From Actinocrinis sp035946395 (GTDB lineage Bacteria > Actinomycetota > Actinomycetes > Streptomycetales > Catenulisporaceae): a DNA stretch of 64,000 bases. The stretch spans positions 1 to 64,000 of the forward strand of contig NZ_DASYZI010000258.1 in the NCBI RefSeq assembly GCF_035946395.1, given 5' to 3'. The position numbers and the translations under genes are program-made. The notes under the pieces are model-generated. The model did no database searches. It was not told the DNA's origin and worked only from the letters and a program-made list of their open reading frames with translations. Positions 26,869-35,899 of the stretch are shown here, piece by piece (within the stretch, counting starts at the first letter, position 1; every line of letters begins with the position of its first letter).

Positions 26869-27435
26869 ATGCGGAAGATCGTCTTACAGATGGTGGTGTC
26901 CCTCGACGGCTACATCGAGGGACCGAATCGCGAGCTGGACTGGCATCTGGTCGACGAGGAGCTGCACGACCACTTCAACCGGCAGCTCGGCGCGATGGGC
27001 GCGTTCCTCATGGGGCGCCCCATGTACGAGCTGATGGCGAAGTTCTGGCCGACCGCCGACCAGGACCCGCTGGCCCCGCGCCCGATGATCGAGTTCGCGG
27101 CCATCTGGCGCGACATGCCAAAGCTCGTGTACTCCAGGACGCTGGAGCGGGCCGACTGGAACTCCACGATCGTGCGCGACGTCGTGCCCGAACAGATCGA
27201 AGAGCTCAAGGCGCGGCCCGGCGGCGATCTGTCGCTGGGCGGCGCCGGCCTCACCGCGGTCTTCATGCGATACGGCCTGATCGACGAGTACCGGCTCTAC
27301 GTGGTCCCGGTCGTCCTCGGCAACGGCAAGCCCCTGTTCCCGCCGGGCACTCCCAGGACCGACCTGCAACTCACCGAGACCCGGCCCTTCGGCAACGGCG
27401 TGGCGCTGCTTCGCTATCAGCGGCCTGCGGCCTGA
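26869..27435 (+). CDS. Dihydrofolate reductase-like (RibD C-terminal) family protein
   Basis: 188 residues of the RibD_C/DHFR-like fold: IVLQMVVSLDGYIEGPN at the N terminus, GAFLMGRPMYELM, and LSLGGAGLTAVFMRYGLIDEY. Such proteins bind NADPH, but most have no known substrate; this is not the chromosomal FolA. Ends 5 bp from the convergent phosphotransferase gene. Confidence 0.85.
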   Translation: MRKIVLQMVVSLDGYIEGPNRELDWHLVDEELHDHFNRQLGAMGAFLMGRPMYELMAKFWPTADQDPLAPRPMIEFAAIWRDMPKLVYSRTLERADWNSTIVRDVVPEQIEELKARPGGDLSLGGAGLTAVFMRYGLIDEYRLYVVPVVLGNGKPLFPPGTPRTDLQLTETRPFGNGVALLRYQRPAA

Positions 27436-27440
27436 ACCGA

Positions 27441-28442
27441 CTAGCCGCAGAAGGCGTCCAGGACCTTCTCGTAGTGGTGCGTCCACCACACCACGAGCGC
27501 CGCCGCGGCCGGGAACTGCACGTCGGTGCGCTCGTCCTGACGTTCATACCGCCAGGTGAGCATCCAGAAGTCGGTCAGCCGCTCCCACCACAGCCGGTGC
27601 ACGGCAGCCGCCAGTTCGTGGGCCATCGACGGCACCGCGGACACGTAGCCGTGCACGTACTCGCGCACCCGGGACAGGTCGAGTTGCCCGTCGTGCGGGT
27701 CGACGAAGAAGATCAGCGCGGACCGCACCAGTTCCTCGCCGTAGGGCGCTGCGCCGAGCCGGTCCCAGTCGACCACCGCGGTGATCTCTCCACTCGGTCC
27801 GTGAAAGACGTTCAAGCCGTGGAAGTCGCCGTGCACGTGCCCGACGGTGAGCTGCGCCTCGTCGCCGGGCCGCTGGTGCGCCAGGCTGCTGAGCAGACCG
27901 AGCCGTTCGACCAGCCTGAACTCGGCCAGGTCGTCGATCCCCTCGCGCACCGGCCTGCTGCGCAACAGGTCAAGCAGTTGCAGGGCTTTGGCGCGAGCGT
28001 CCTGCACCCGGTTGGCCGGCTGGAGCAGCGGCTGCTCGACCGGGCCGAGGACCTCGGTCAGCGCGCGGTGCAGCCGGCCGAGCAGCGCCCCGAGTTCGTG
28101 GCACTGCGTGAGTTCCAGGGCCAGCCCCGGCAGATGCTCCCCGTCCGCCCAGGGGTAGAGCGCGAACAGCCGTTCTCCGCTGCGGGCGAGGGTCCGCCCG
28201 GCCAGGTCGCTCAGCGGGGCGATGACCGGCAGGCCGCGGGCGGACAGCGCGGCGGTCGCGGCGTGCTGCGCCAGGATGGTATGCGGTTCCTGATCCAGAT
28301 AGTGCTTGAGGAACAGCGGTCCCGAGCCGGTCCGTACGGCGAATGAGCGGTTGAGCAGGCCCTCGTCGAGCGGCCGGAACGCGAGTACGTCGCCGATCCC
28401 GTACCGCCGCAGCATGGCCGCAAGCGGGGAGTGGCGTGGCAT
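27441..28442 (-). CDS. Aminoglycoside phosphotransferase-like kinase
   Basis: 333-residue APH/choline-kinase-fold protein. The catalytic loop is HVHGDFHGLNVFHGPSGEI, followed by AVVDWDRLGAAPYGEELVRS with the metal-binding Asp. The N-terminal ATP site lysine is in PLFLKHYLD. The substrate is unknown; homologous folds also serve in cell-wall or small-molecule phosphorylation. Tandem with serS on the same strand with a 130-bp gap. Confidence 0.82.
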   Translation of the reverse strand: MPRHSPLAAMLRRYGIGDVLAFRPLDEGLLNRSFAVRTGSGPLFLKHYLDQEPHTILAQHAATAALSARGLPVIAPLSDLAGRTLARSGERLFALYPWADGEHLPGLALELTQCHELGALLGRLHRALTEVLGPVEQPLLQPANRVQDARAKALQLLDLLRSRPVREGIDDLAEFRLVERLGLLSSLAHQRPGDEAQLTVGHVHGDFHGLNVFHGPSGEITAVVDWDRLGAAPYGEELVRSALIFFVDPHDGQLDLSRVREYVHGYVSAVPSMAHELAAAVHRLWWERLTDFWMLTWRYERQDERTDVQFPAAAALVVWWTHHYEKVLDAFCG

Positions 28443-28571
28443 GTGCGTACTGTACGCCCGCGCATGCTCCGGGGGAGCGCGTTTGCCGATGACGCGCCCC
28501 TTTTTGCCACGCCCCGCCCCATCCGGGCGCTTGACGTGGGCCGACGCCCCGGCTAGCTGCCCGAAGCCCGG

Positions 28572-29849
28572 CTACTTGATCAGAGGACTGAGAACCTCTC
28601 GGCCGCCGAGGTGAGGGCGAAGCGCCTCCGGCACCCGGACCGAGCCGTCAGGCTGCTGATGGTTCTCCAGGATCGCCACGATCATCCGGGTCATCGCGCA
28701 CAGCGTCCCGTTGAGCGTGGCCAGCGGGCGCACCCCGTCCGCGTCCCGCAGCCGCACCGACAGCCGCCTGGCCTGGAAGCCGGTGCAGTTCGAGGTCGAG
28801 GTCACCTCGCGGTACTTGCCCTGGGTGGGGATCCACGCCTCGCAGTCGAACTTGCGCGCCGCCGAGGAGCCGAGGTCGCCGGCGGCCACGTCGATCACCC
28901 GGAACGGCAGCTCCAGCCGGCCGAGGAACTCCTTCTCCCAGCCGAGCAGCCGCCGGTGCTCCGCCTGCGCGTCCTCGGGGGCACAGAAGGAGAACATCTC
29001 GACCTTCTCGAACTGGTGCACGCGGATGATCCCGCGGGTGTCCTTGCCGTAGGACCCGGCCTCGCGGCGGTAGCACGAGGAGTACCCGGCGTAGCGCAGC
29101 GGCAGCGCGGACGCGTCCAGGATCTCGTCCATGTGGTACGCGGCGAGCGGCACTTCCGAGGTGCCGACCAGGTAGAGGTCGTCCTCGGCGAGGTGGTAGA
29201 CGTTCTCGGCCGCTTGGGCAAGAAAACCGGTGCCCTGCATCGCCGACGGCTTGACCAGCGAGGGGGTGACCACCGGGGTGAAGCCGTGCCGCAGCGCCTG
29301 CTCCATCGCCAGATTGAGCAGGGCGAACTCCAGCAGCGCGCCGACCCCGGTCAGGTAGTACTGCCTGGCCCCGCCGACCTTGACTCCGCGCTCCAGGTCG
29401 ATCGCGCCGAGGATCCGGCCGAGTTCCACGTGATCGCGCGGCTCGAAGCCCTCGGCGGCGAAGTCCCGGGGCGTGCCGACGGTCTCCAGGACCGCGTAGT
29501 CCTCTTCGCCGCCCTCGGGCACGCCCTCCTCGACGACGTTCGAGAGCGCCAGCGCGAGCCGGCGGGCTTCCTCGGCGGCCTCGTTCTGCTCGGCGTCGGC
29601 GGCCTTGACCGCGGCGGCCAGTTCGTTGGCCCGTTCGAGCAGCGCGGCCTTCTCCTCGCCGGAGGCCTTGGGAATCTGCTTGCCGAGACTCTTCTGCTCG
29701 GCGCGCAGCGTGTCGAATCCGAGGGAGGACGACCGGCGCCGTTCGTCGGCGGCCAGCACCCAGTCCACCAGGTCCGAGTCCTCGCCGCGGGCGCGCTGGG
29801 AGGCACGGAAACGTTCCGGGTCGTCACGAAGCTCGCGAAGGTCGATCAC
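28572..29849 (-). CDS. serS: Seryl-tRNA synthetase
   Basis: 425-residue class II synthetase. The N-terminal coiled-coil tRNA-binding arm (residues ~30-105) precedes the catalytic core with GVKVGGARQYYLTGVGALLE, TSEVPLAAYH and motif 2 YRREAGSYGKDTRGIIRVHQF (part: AGSYGKDTRGIIRVHQF), and motif 3 TLNGTLCAMTRMIVAILE. GTG 29849 gives the canonical MIDLRELRDDPERFR start; an in-frame TTG at 29858 is less likely. Confidence 0.97.
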   Translation of the reverse strand: MIDLRELRDDPERFRASQRARGEDSDLVDWVLAADERRRSSSLGFDTLRAEQKSLGKQIPKASGEEKAALLERANELAAAVKAADAEQNEAAEEARRLALALSNVVEEGVPEGGEEDYAVLETVGTPRDFAAEGFEPRDHVELGRILGAIDLERGVKVGGARQYYLTGVGALLEFALLNLAMEQALRHGFTPVVTPSLVKPSAMQGTGFLAQAAENVYHLAEDDLYLVGTSEVPLAAYHMDEILDASALPLRYAGYSSCYRREAGSYGKDTRGIIRVHQFEKVEMFSFCAPEDAQAEHRRLLGWEKEFLGRLELPFRVIDVAAGDLGSSAARKFDCEAWIPTQGKYREVTSTSNCTGFQARRLSVRLRDADGVRPLATLNGTLCAMTRMIVAILENHQQPDGSVRVPEALRPHLGGREVLSPLIK

Positions 29850-29954
29850 GCCGCACAAGCTACCTTGAAGGCCTCACTGATCGGTAATGAGATCGGTGCC
29901 AGGACACATGGGATCAGCGCTGTGGAGTCGGCTTCTTCCGCGCCGGTCGGGGGA

Positions 29955-29990
29955 CCGGGGAGGCAGCGGCGCCTGCCTCCCCGGCGTTTT
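29955..29990 (+). terminator. Strong hairpin with T-run, orphan
   Basis: A perfect 12-bp stem, CCGGGGAGGCAG (29955-29966) with CTGCCTCCCCGG (29973-29984), and a 6-nt loop are followed by CGTTTT on the plus strand. It has the form of an intrinsic terminator for a plus-strand transcript, but no plus-strand gene precedes it within several kilobases. It lies ~106 bp upstream of serS (minus strand). Confidence 0.6.
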
Positions 29991-30134
29991 GGGGACCGAA
30001 GTCCGCCCCCGTGTTTTCTCGCCTCGCGATATGGTTTCGGCCGTGGCGGGGCAGCGTCGCTCGACCGCGAGTCATGGGAGGACTCCCCGGACACCGCGTC
30101 CGACCGGCGCTTGCACAACCCGGCAAGCCAAAAA

Positions 30135-30146
30135 TGGACTAGACCA
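30135..30146. promoter_or_regulatory. DasR (dre)-like site upstream of the rhodanese gene
   Basis: TGGACTAGACCA differs at one position from the TGGTCTAGACCA core of the GntR-family N-acetylglucosamine regulator DasR. It lies 126 bp before the rhodanese start within a 420-bp gene-free stretch (29850-30271). The match may be fortuitous; no aminosugar gene is adjacent. Confidence 0.25.
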
Positions 30147-30271
30147 GATCGGGTGTCAAGAGTCCGCGGAACCCTCGGTGAACGCGGCGGTGCGCCCCGT
30201 GCTTCGCTTAACCTTGCATTGACCCGATCTTCAGGGCGTTCGCGCCCCTCACGAAGGAGCGAACTGAAGAG

Positions 30272-30610
30272 ATGTTCGGATCCCAATCCGCCACGCCCAC
30301 CGTGGACCTCGCGGCACTGCCCGCCGACCTGTACCTGCTGGATGTGCGCGAGGACGACGAGTGGCAGGCGGGTCACGCCCCCGACGCCGTCCATCTGGCG
30401 CTCAGCGAGCTGACGGCGCGCACCGAGGAGGTTCCGGCCGACCGGGACGTGTACGTGATCTGCCGGGCCGGCGCCCGCTCGGAACAGGCCACGAGCTACC
30501 TGAACCAGCTCGGCTGCACCGCGCTGAACGTGGCCGGCGGCATGCTCGCCTGGGAGGCCGCCGGGCTGCCGATGGTCAGCGAGGACGGCAGCCAGCCCAC
30601 GGTGGTCTGA
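30272..30610 (+). CDS. Rhodanese-like sulfurtransferase
   Basis: 112-residue single-domain rhodanese. LYLLDVREDDEWQAGHAPDA, then the active-site loop VYVICRAGARSEQAT with catalytic cysteine, then NVAGGMLAWEAAGLPM. It probably carries persulfide sulfur or acts in thiosulfate/cyanide chemistry; partners are unknown. AAGGAG and GAAGAG purine-rich sequences precede the ATG. The stop codon begins a degenerate repeat tract. Confidence 0.92.
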   Translation: MFGSQSATPTVDLAALPADLYLLDVREDDEWQAGHAPDAVHLALSELTARTEEVPADRDVYVICRAGARSEQATSYLNQLGCTALNVAGGMLAWEAAGLPMVSEDGSQPTVV

Positions 30611-30690
30611 GCTCACGGTGGTCTGAGTCCACGGCGATCTGACGTCCACAGCGATCTGACGTCCACAGCGCCATAAGCCCTAAGCAGCCC
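30595..30690. repeat. Degenerate 16-17 bp tandem repeat beginning at the rhodanese stop
   Basis: Units ctgagctcacggtggt, ctgagtccacggcgat, ctgacgtccacagcgat and ctgacgtccacagcgcc follow one another from the end of the rhodanese gene. Each unit repeats the sequence around the TGA stop. The rest of the gap to 30836 shows no gene. Confidence 0.7.
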
Positions 30691-30836
30691 CAAGCACGGC
30701 GGCCTGAGCCAAGGGCAACGCTTGAGGAATACGCCCAACGGCCACCAGACGGCCGTAGGAGGCACAGAACAGCGTTTAGCGGAGCATCTGGCGCAGCCCG
30801 GCGGCGGGGCCCGGAGCGTCGCGCAGAAGCCTGCGA

Positions 30837-31592
30837 TCAGCCTTCTGCGAGCGGTCCCCGCCGGCGCCGCCGGGGCGCCGGGCGCAACGGCGCCGGAACG
30901 CGGCGCACCGCGAGCGCCAGGGCCACGTCCCGGTACTGCCGAGCCCGGTGCAGCTGAGCACCCGGGTCGGTGCCGGTGACCCGGTGCCGGAATTCGGCCT
31001 CGACCTCGGCGATCCGGTAGCCGGCCCGCAGCACGTCGATGGTCAGCCCGGTCTCCGCGCCGAACCCGCGGGCCAGCGGCAGCGCCGCCTCGAAGGCCGC
31101 CCGGCTCAGGCATCGCTGGCCGGACAGCGGCTGGCGCGCCTCGAAGCCCACCGCCGCCCGGATCCCGCCACGAGCCAGCCGCACCACGAAACCGTGCCCG
31201 CCGCCCGGCTGCGGCGGCAGCGTCGCGATGCTCATGCCGACCGCGCCGGAGCGGACCGGTTCGGCCAGCGGAGCCGCGTTGGCCGCGGTGGCCCCCAGGT
31301 CCCCGTCGAGGAACAGCAGCAGCCGCGGCTCGGCCCGGCCCTCGCGCGCCTCGATCGCGGCGAGCGCGGCCGCGCCGGTCTCCATCGCGGCCGCCTTGCC
31401 GCGGTTGCGGCCGTGCCGGACCACGATGGCGCCGGCCTCGCGGGCCCGGCGCGCGGTGCCGTCCGCGGAGCCGTCGTCCACGACGAGCACCAGATCGACC
31501 CCGGCCACTTTCGCCGCGCCCTCGACCGTCGCGGCGATCCGCTCCTCCTCGTCGAACGCGGGGACGATCACGGCGAGATCGCTGGTCTCCAT
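30837..31592 (-). CDS. Glycosyltransferase family 2 protein
   Basis: 251-residue GT-A enzyme. LAVIVPAFDEEERIAATVEG at the start, VLVVDDGSADGT, HGRNRGKAAAMETG and LLFLDGDLGA (DxD metal site) are clear. It resembles dolichyl-phosphate glucose/mannose synthase-like transferases without membrane helices. ATG 31592 is chosen because the Rossmann strand follows at once; the frame is open to 31703. The C terminus is arginine-rich. Confidence 0.85.
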   Translation of the reverse strand: METSDLAVIVPAFDEEERIAATVEGAAKVAGVDLVLVVDDGSADGTARRAREAGAIVVRHGRNRGKAAAMETGAAALAAIEAREGRAEPRLLLFLDGDLGATAANAAPLAEPVRSGAVGMSIATLPPQPGGGHGFVVRLARGGIRAAVGFEARQPLSGQRCLSRAAFEAALPLARGFGAETGLTIDVLRAGYRIAEVEAEFRHRVTGTDPGAQLHRARQYRDVALALAVRRVPAPLRPAPRRRRRGPLAEG

Positions 31593-31787
31593 GGATGGCA
31601 ATCCTATGGTCCGGACCCGTGGCAAAGGACCGTCACGATCGTGCAAAGGCCAAGTCCGGAAGAGTGAATCGACTACCGGCGCAGGTCGTCGGGGGGCTAG
31701 CATTCGACCGGCACCGATCCGGTGTTCGACATTCGATCAGGCCACTGATCATTCGAATTCTTCCCCGCTCGAAGGGGGCCCTGCTCC

Positions 31788-32426
31788 ATGCCGGAGAACG
31801 CCGGACTCGCCCGTAATTCCGACTCCGCGTCACTTCGCCCCCACCACGTAAGGACGCTCGCACTGGCCGGCGCGGTGGTCGGGGTCGTCGTGCTCCCGAT
31901 CGCGGCGGCCCAGGCGACTCCGTCGCAGAGCCATGATGCCCAGGCCGCGGCCGGGCGGCTCGCCGGCGCCCAGGCCTCGGGTCAGCCCTCTGCGACAGCT
32001 TCGCCCTCGCCGGGCGCCGGGGTCCAGGCGCTGAACCCGGAGTTCTGCGGCACGGCCCGGACCGCGACGATGAGCGACGGCACCGTGCGGGTCCAGGCGT
32101 GCGTCGTGCAGGAGGACACAGCGGCCGCGGCACGCGTCTACGTGGCGAACGGCACGAGCAAGGACCAGCTCGTCGCGTTGAACCTCACCCGGGCGGACGG
32201 CACCGTGATCCAGGTGCAGTGCACCATCACCGCCGCGGACGCGAACGGTCTGTGCGCGACCAGCCCGACGGCGATCAGCGGCGGCACGGGCGCGTTCAAC
32301 GCGATCGCCGAGCTGGCCACCGTGGGAGCCCCGCTCTCCGCGGGGGTCGTACACGTCGAGTCGGGACTGGTAGCGCCCGCTGCGCAGCAGGTCGACCAGC
32401 AGGTCACCCCGCAGAACGGGCAGTAA
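31788..32426 (+). CDS. Secreted hypothetical protein
   Basis: 212 residues. A twin-arginine-free signal sequence with hydrophobic core TLALAGAVVGVVVLPIAAA and a likely cleavage after AQA (residue ~43) is followed by a mature domain with three cysteines (FCGTA, QACVV, VQCTI; a fourth in LCATS). No family is recognised; the even number of cysteines suggests disulfides outside the cell. It stands alone upstream of a TetR regulator. Confidence 0.6.
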   Translation: MPENAGLARNSDSASLRPHHVRTLALAGAVVGVVVLPIAAAQATPSQSHDAQAAAGRLAGAQASGQPSATASPSPGAGVQALNPEFCGTARTATMSDGTVRVQACVVQEDTAAAARVYVANGTSKDQLVALNLTRADGTVIQVQCTITAADANGLCATSPTAISGGTGAFNAIAELATVGAPLSAGVVHVESGLVAPAAQQVDQQVTPQNGQ

Positions 32427-32510
32427 CTCCAGTTAACTCGCGTCCGGTTCCGCAAGACCGGCACCACGACGAGCGCCGGTCACTGGCACCGAACAGTTCC
32501 GCAATGGTGG

Positions 32511-32539
32511 TTACTGTCGGGTAGCTCTTTGCGTAGGCT
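32511..32539 (+). promoter_or_regulatory. Candidate promoter of the TetR gene, leaderless
   Basis: TTACTG (32511-32516) and TAGGCT (32534-32539) are separated by 17 bp, a good housekeeping-type promoter. The ATG at 32547 lies 7 bp after the -10 hexamer, so the transcript would start at or next to the start codon. Confidence 0.5.
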
Positions 32540-32546
32540 GGCAGAG

Positions 32547-33227
32547 ATGAGTACTAGCTCGGTGCCGACGGCCAATGGCGGCCGTACCCGCGCCCTGCGT
32601 CTGAGCGAGCGGCAGATCCTCGACGCGGCGCGGGCCTGCGTTCTCGCCGCCGGGGTGCACGACACCACGCTCAACGACGTGGCCCGCCGCGCAGGCGTCA
32701 GCCGGATGACGCTCTACCGGCGCTACTCCGACATCGGCTCGCTGATCAGCGAGGTGTTGGGGCACGAGTTCGCGCGGATCCTGCGCGAGCACACCGCCGA
32801 CCCGCCACCGTACGCGCCGCCGGACCTGCGCCCGGCCCGCAGGCGGCTGGTCGACACGGTGCTCGCGGTGGTCCGTGCCTTCCACGCCGACCCGCTGATG
32901 CACCAGGTGCTGGAGGCCGAGCCGGAGATCCTCATGCCGTACCTGGTCAACCGGTTCGGCAGCACCCAACAGATCGCGGTCACCCTGCTGGCGCACCGGC
33001 TGGACGCCGGCTACCGGGACGGCTCGATCCGGCAGGGCTCGATCGCCGTGCAGGCACATGCGATCGTCCTGACGGCTCAGGCGTTCGTCGTCTCCGCCGC
33101 GGCCAACGGACCGGTTCCGGTCTTCCGGTTGCTGGCCGAACTCGGCGAGATGCTCGACGCCTACCTGGCACCCAACCCGGTGCGGTCGGAGAGGGAGGGC
33201 CGGCCGGACGGCGAGCAGGCCGCGTAG
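32547..33227 (+). CDS. TetR/AcrR-family transcriptional regulator
   Basis: 226 residues. The N-terminal HTH is clear: ILDAARACVLAAGVHDTTLNDVARRAGVSRMTLYRRY in part (TLNDVARRAGVSRMTLYRRY). The C-terminal ligand-binding domain shows no assignable ligand. No structural gene is adjacent to suggest a target; the secreted protein gene upstream is the nearest candidate. Confidence 0.9.
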   Translation: MSTSSVPTANGGRTRALRLSERQILDAARACVLAAGVHDTTLNDVARRAGVSRMTLYRRYSDIGSLISEVLGHEFARILREHTADPPPYAPPDLRPARRRLVDTVLAVVRAFHADPLMHQVLEAEPEILMPYLVNRFGSTQQIAVTLLAHRLDAGYRDGSIRQGSIAVQAHAIVLTAQAFVVSAAANGPVPVFRLLAELGEMLDAYLAPNPVRSEREGRPDGEQAA

Positions 33228-33489
33228 CGCGGCCCCTTGAGAAACGACGTCGCCGGGAGCGGTTTTCACGACAGTGACCGGACCGCAGTGGCCCGACCGG
33301 CGGCGACGGGGGATGCGCCGACGGTCGAGCCGGTGACGACTCTACCCCGGACGCGGCGCGCGTTCGCAAGACCACGGAGCGGATTTGTCCCGGTGTTTTG
33401 CCAGGTCTTGACCGGTGGATGGGCCAGGTATTGCAGGGTTCTTCAATGCTCTGGCGGCCGCGCGCAGGCAGCAGCCACCCGGCGGGAGC

Positions 33490-34128
33490 TCAGCGCTGGG
33501 GATACGTGGGGAGCAGATGGATCACTGCCGCGGCCGGCTGCTCGGCCGGGCGCTGTGGCGCGCTCGCGGTGGGCTGTTCGGGTGGTTCGGGGGCCGACGG
33601 CTCGGCGGGATTCGCTGGAGCGGAAGGCAGTGCGGTGACCGTGGCCGTCGTCGGCCCCCCCGATCCCCCGCGATCGGGCCGCATCCTGCGCCCGGCGTGC
33701 CGGGCGCGTACGGCCAGTTCGGCCCACACCGTGTACTCGTCGCCGCCCTCCTCCCGCTGGGAGCCCCAGCGGTCGGCGAGCCGGTCCACGATCTCCAGGC
33801 CGCGGCCCGCGTGCGCGGAGACGGACATCGAGTACGGTTTCGTGGACGGCCGGGTAGTCCCGCCGCCGTCCGTCACCTCGATCCGCAGCAGCCCCTCGCC
33901 GCTCAGCTCCCAGGAAACGCGGATCATCCCCGAATTGAGCGCCCGCGCGTGGCGCAGCGCGTTGGTGACGAACTCGGAGAGTATGAGCACGGCGTCGTCG
34001 ACGAGGGAACTGAGCACGTCCCGCTCGTAGAGTGCGGCGGCCAACTGCGCTCTGGCCTGCCTCACGCTCACCGAGGAGTGCGGCAGATAGCCGGTGTACG
34101 AGGTAGGCGAAACCCGCGCCACAGGCAT
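33490..34128 (-). CDS. ATP-binding anti-sigma-type regulator (HATPase_c)
   Basis: 212 residues. GHKL kinase fold of the RsbW type: ILSEFVTNALRHAR (N box), LRIEVTDGGGTTRP (G1, variant DGGG), SVSAHAGRGLEIVDRLADRW (G2, GRGL). A proline/alanine-rich tail (~60 residues) follows. ATG 34128 has GGGGGTG just upstream; a GTG at 34140 is possible. Stand-alone gene of the kind common in streptomycete relatives. Confidence 0.82.
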   Translation of the reverse strand: MPVARVSPTSYTGYLPHSSVSVRQARAQLAAALYERDVLSSLVDDAVLILSEFVTNALRHARALNSGMIRVSWELSGEGLLRIEVTDGGGTTRPSTKPYSMSVSAHAGRGLEIVDRLADRWGSQREEGGDEYTVWAELAVRARHAGRRMRPDRGGSGGPTTATVTALPSAPANPAEPSAPEPPEQPTASAPQRPAEQPAAAVIHLLPTYPQR

Positions 34129-34522
34129 GATCACCCCCACCGACCCCTCTCACTGCTCTCGGTGTGGTCCGCACCGGATTCCGGACGGCACCATGAGATC
34201 GATGCCCATGGCCGCAGCGGGGGAAACGGCCCGAATCCGGATCGCAACGGCGCTTTGGCGACGCTCGCGCGCCCAATGCGCCCCGCCGAACACCAGGTCG
34301 CAGCGGGGCGCCCCGGAATCGTCCTGGCCACCGCCACTTTCCGGTCGCGGCTGCGCCGACTGCGGCAAAGCCTTGGCTTTACCGAGATTTGAGTCACGTT
34401 GTGGCGGAATGAATGAAAGCCTGAAGGTTGCGCGCGCCGGAGCGTATTCGGGCGAACACGGGGCGCACATGCGTTCACATGTATCCCGCTCACTGTGTGC
34501 TTACAGTTCTTCGAAGAGCCGA
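34129..34522. other. Gene-free 394-bp interval
   Basis: The open frames here look like shadows with arginine- and serine-rich composition. Apart from the promoter of the minus-strand regulator, which should lie near 34130-34200, I see only a weak spaced repeat, ACATG-N6-CATGT, at about 34468-34483. Confidence 0.4.
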
Positions 34523-35326
34523 TTACACGTCAACCAGATCGACCTGGGCACGTACTTCACGCGGCCTGTTGGTGATGATGGCGTCCACGCCGAGTCTGAT
34601 GCACAGTTCCACGTCACTCGGCTCGTCCACGGTCCACACGTGCACCCGCTGCCCCGACCTGTGCAGCCGCTCAACGTACTCGGGGCGGTTGCGCAAGATC
34701 GAGATCGCAGGTCCGGCGATCGACACGCCGCGCGGCAGCGCTCCGTCGCGCAACCGGTAGGAGAACGGCTCCATCAGGAACACGGTGTCCAGCGACGGCG
34801 CCAGCCGGTGGATGCGCCGGACGGCCAGCCGCGAGAAGCTCATCACCCGAACCGGTGATGGCGCGCCGCCGCGCGCGTGCGCCCATCCGAACTCGTCGAG
34901 CAACTCGACCAGCCTGCGCTCGACCAGCCCGGCGTACCGGGTGGGGTGCTTGACCTCGATCGCCAGCTCGACCCGCCGTGGGTGCGCCGCGGCCAGCTCC
35001 AGCAGCCGACGCAGCGTCAGCACCCGGTTCCGGTCGAGGTCGGGCTCCTCGGGGTCGTGCGTGTGGTGCCAGGAGCCGAAGTCGAGCTCTTCGAGCCGGG
35101 CGAGCTCAAGCGTCGAAACCAGCCCGCGCCCGTCCGACACGCGGTTCACCTTCCGGTCGTGCACGCACACCAGGTGCTCGTCGGCGGTCAACCTGACGTC
35201 GCACTCCAGGGCGTCGGCGCCTACGGACAGCGCAGTGCGATACGCGGCGAGGGTGTGCTCAGGCGCTTCGGTGGAGGCACCCCGATGCGCGACCACTTGA
35301 GGGCGCCGCAATGCGGACTTCACCAC
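34523..35326 (-). CDS. Glycerophosphodiester phosphodiesterase
   Basis: 267-residue GDPD-fold enzyme hydrolysing glycerophosphodiesters to glycerol 3-phosphate plus alcohol. Motifs: VVAHRGASTEAPEHTLAAY, DALECDVRLTADEHLVCVHD with the metal-binding E and D, AIEVKHP, and VHVWTVDE near the C terminus. No signal peptide, so cytosolic. Start GTG 35326, with a second GTG one codon on at 35323. Confidence 0.93.
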   Translation of the reverse strand: MVKSALRRPQVVAHRGASTEAPEHTLAAYRTALSVGADALECDVRLTADEHLVCVHDRKVNRVSDGRGLVSTLELARLEELDFGSWHHTHDPEEPDLDRNRVLTLRRLLELAAAHPRRVELAIEVKHPTRYAGLVERRLVELLDEFGWAHARGGAPSPVRVMSFSRLAVRRIHRLAPSLDTVFLMEPFSYRLRDGALPRGVSIAGPAISILRNRPEYVERLHRSGQRVHVWTVDEPSDVELCIRLGVDAIITNRPREVRAQVDLVDV

Positions 35327-35454
35327 CCCATCGTGTCAGCGAAATGTGGCGCTGCTGGTGGTACGCACCGGACAGCGGTAGGAAGGATCGGTAAACAGTC
35401 CGAGTTCAGCGCCTATTCACACAGCCCCAATTCACATGACAGCGGAGTGGACAG

Positions 35455-35823
35455 ATGAGCGAAGCATCAGGATGGACCGGGCCGCAATTCCTCGTCGTCA
35501 CGAGCAACGACGTCCCCGGGTACCGCATCGACCAGGTACTCGGGGAGGTGTTCGGCCTGACCGTCCGCTCCCGCAACGTGTTCAGCCAGATGGGCGCCGG
35601 CCTCAAGTCGATGTTCGGCGGAGAGCTGCGCGGCATGACCAAGGTCCTGGTCGAGAGCCGCAACGAGGTGATGGGCCGGATGATCGGCGAGGCGCAGTCC
35701 CGCGGCGCCAACGCCGTCATCGCGATGCGCTTCGACACCTCGGAGATGGGCGACGTCTGGACGGAGATCTGCGCCTACGGCACCGCGGTGCACATCTCCC
35801 CGCTGGACCAGCCGCAAGCGTGA
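35455..35823 (+). CDS. YbjQ/UPF0145 family protein
   Basis: 122 residues. VVTSNDVPGYRIDQVLGEVFGLTVRS and EAQSRGANAVIAMRFDTSEM are typical of the YbjQ (UPF0145) family, which forms pentamers and is annotated as putative heavy-metal binding without firm function. ATG 35455 gives family length. Confidence 0.88.
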   Translation: MSEASGWTGPQFLVVTSNDVPGYRIDQVLGEVFGLTVRSRNVFSQMGAGLKSMFGGELRGMTKVLVESRNEVMGRMIGEAQSRGANAVIAMRFDTSEMGDVWTEICAYGTAVHISPLDQPQA

Positions 35824-35899
35824 GTACGTGGGTAATCCGCACGTCGGCGAGCCCGTATGTGAGACACTGACCGCCGGACCGCGGGGCGACTCGCGGCCC

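Noticed and set aside
29850..30271. T-box leader of serS
   Set aside because: No TGGNACCGCG-type anti-terminator bulge or specifier loop is visible on the minus strand.
34129..34522. Small minus-strand genes in this gap
   Set aside because: The open frames (106-120 codons) lack ribosome sites and are of basic, low-complexity shadow type.
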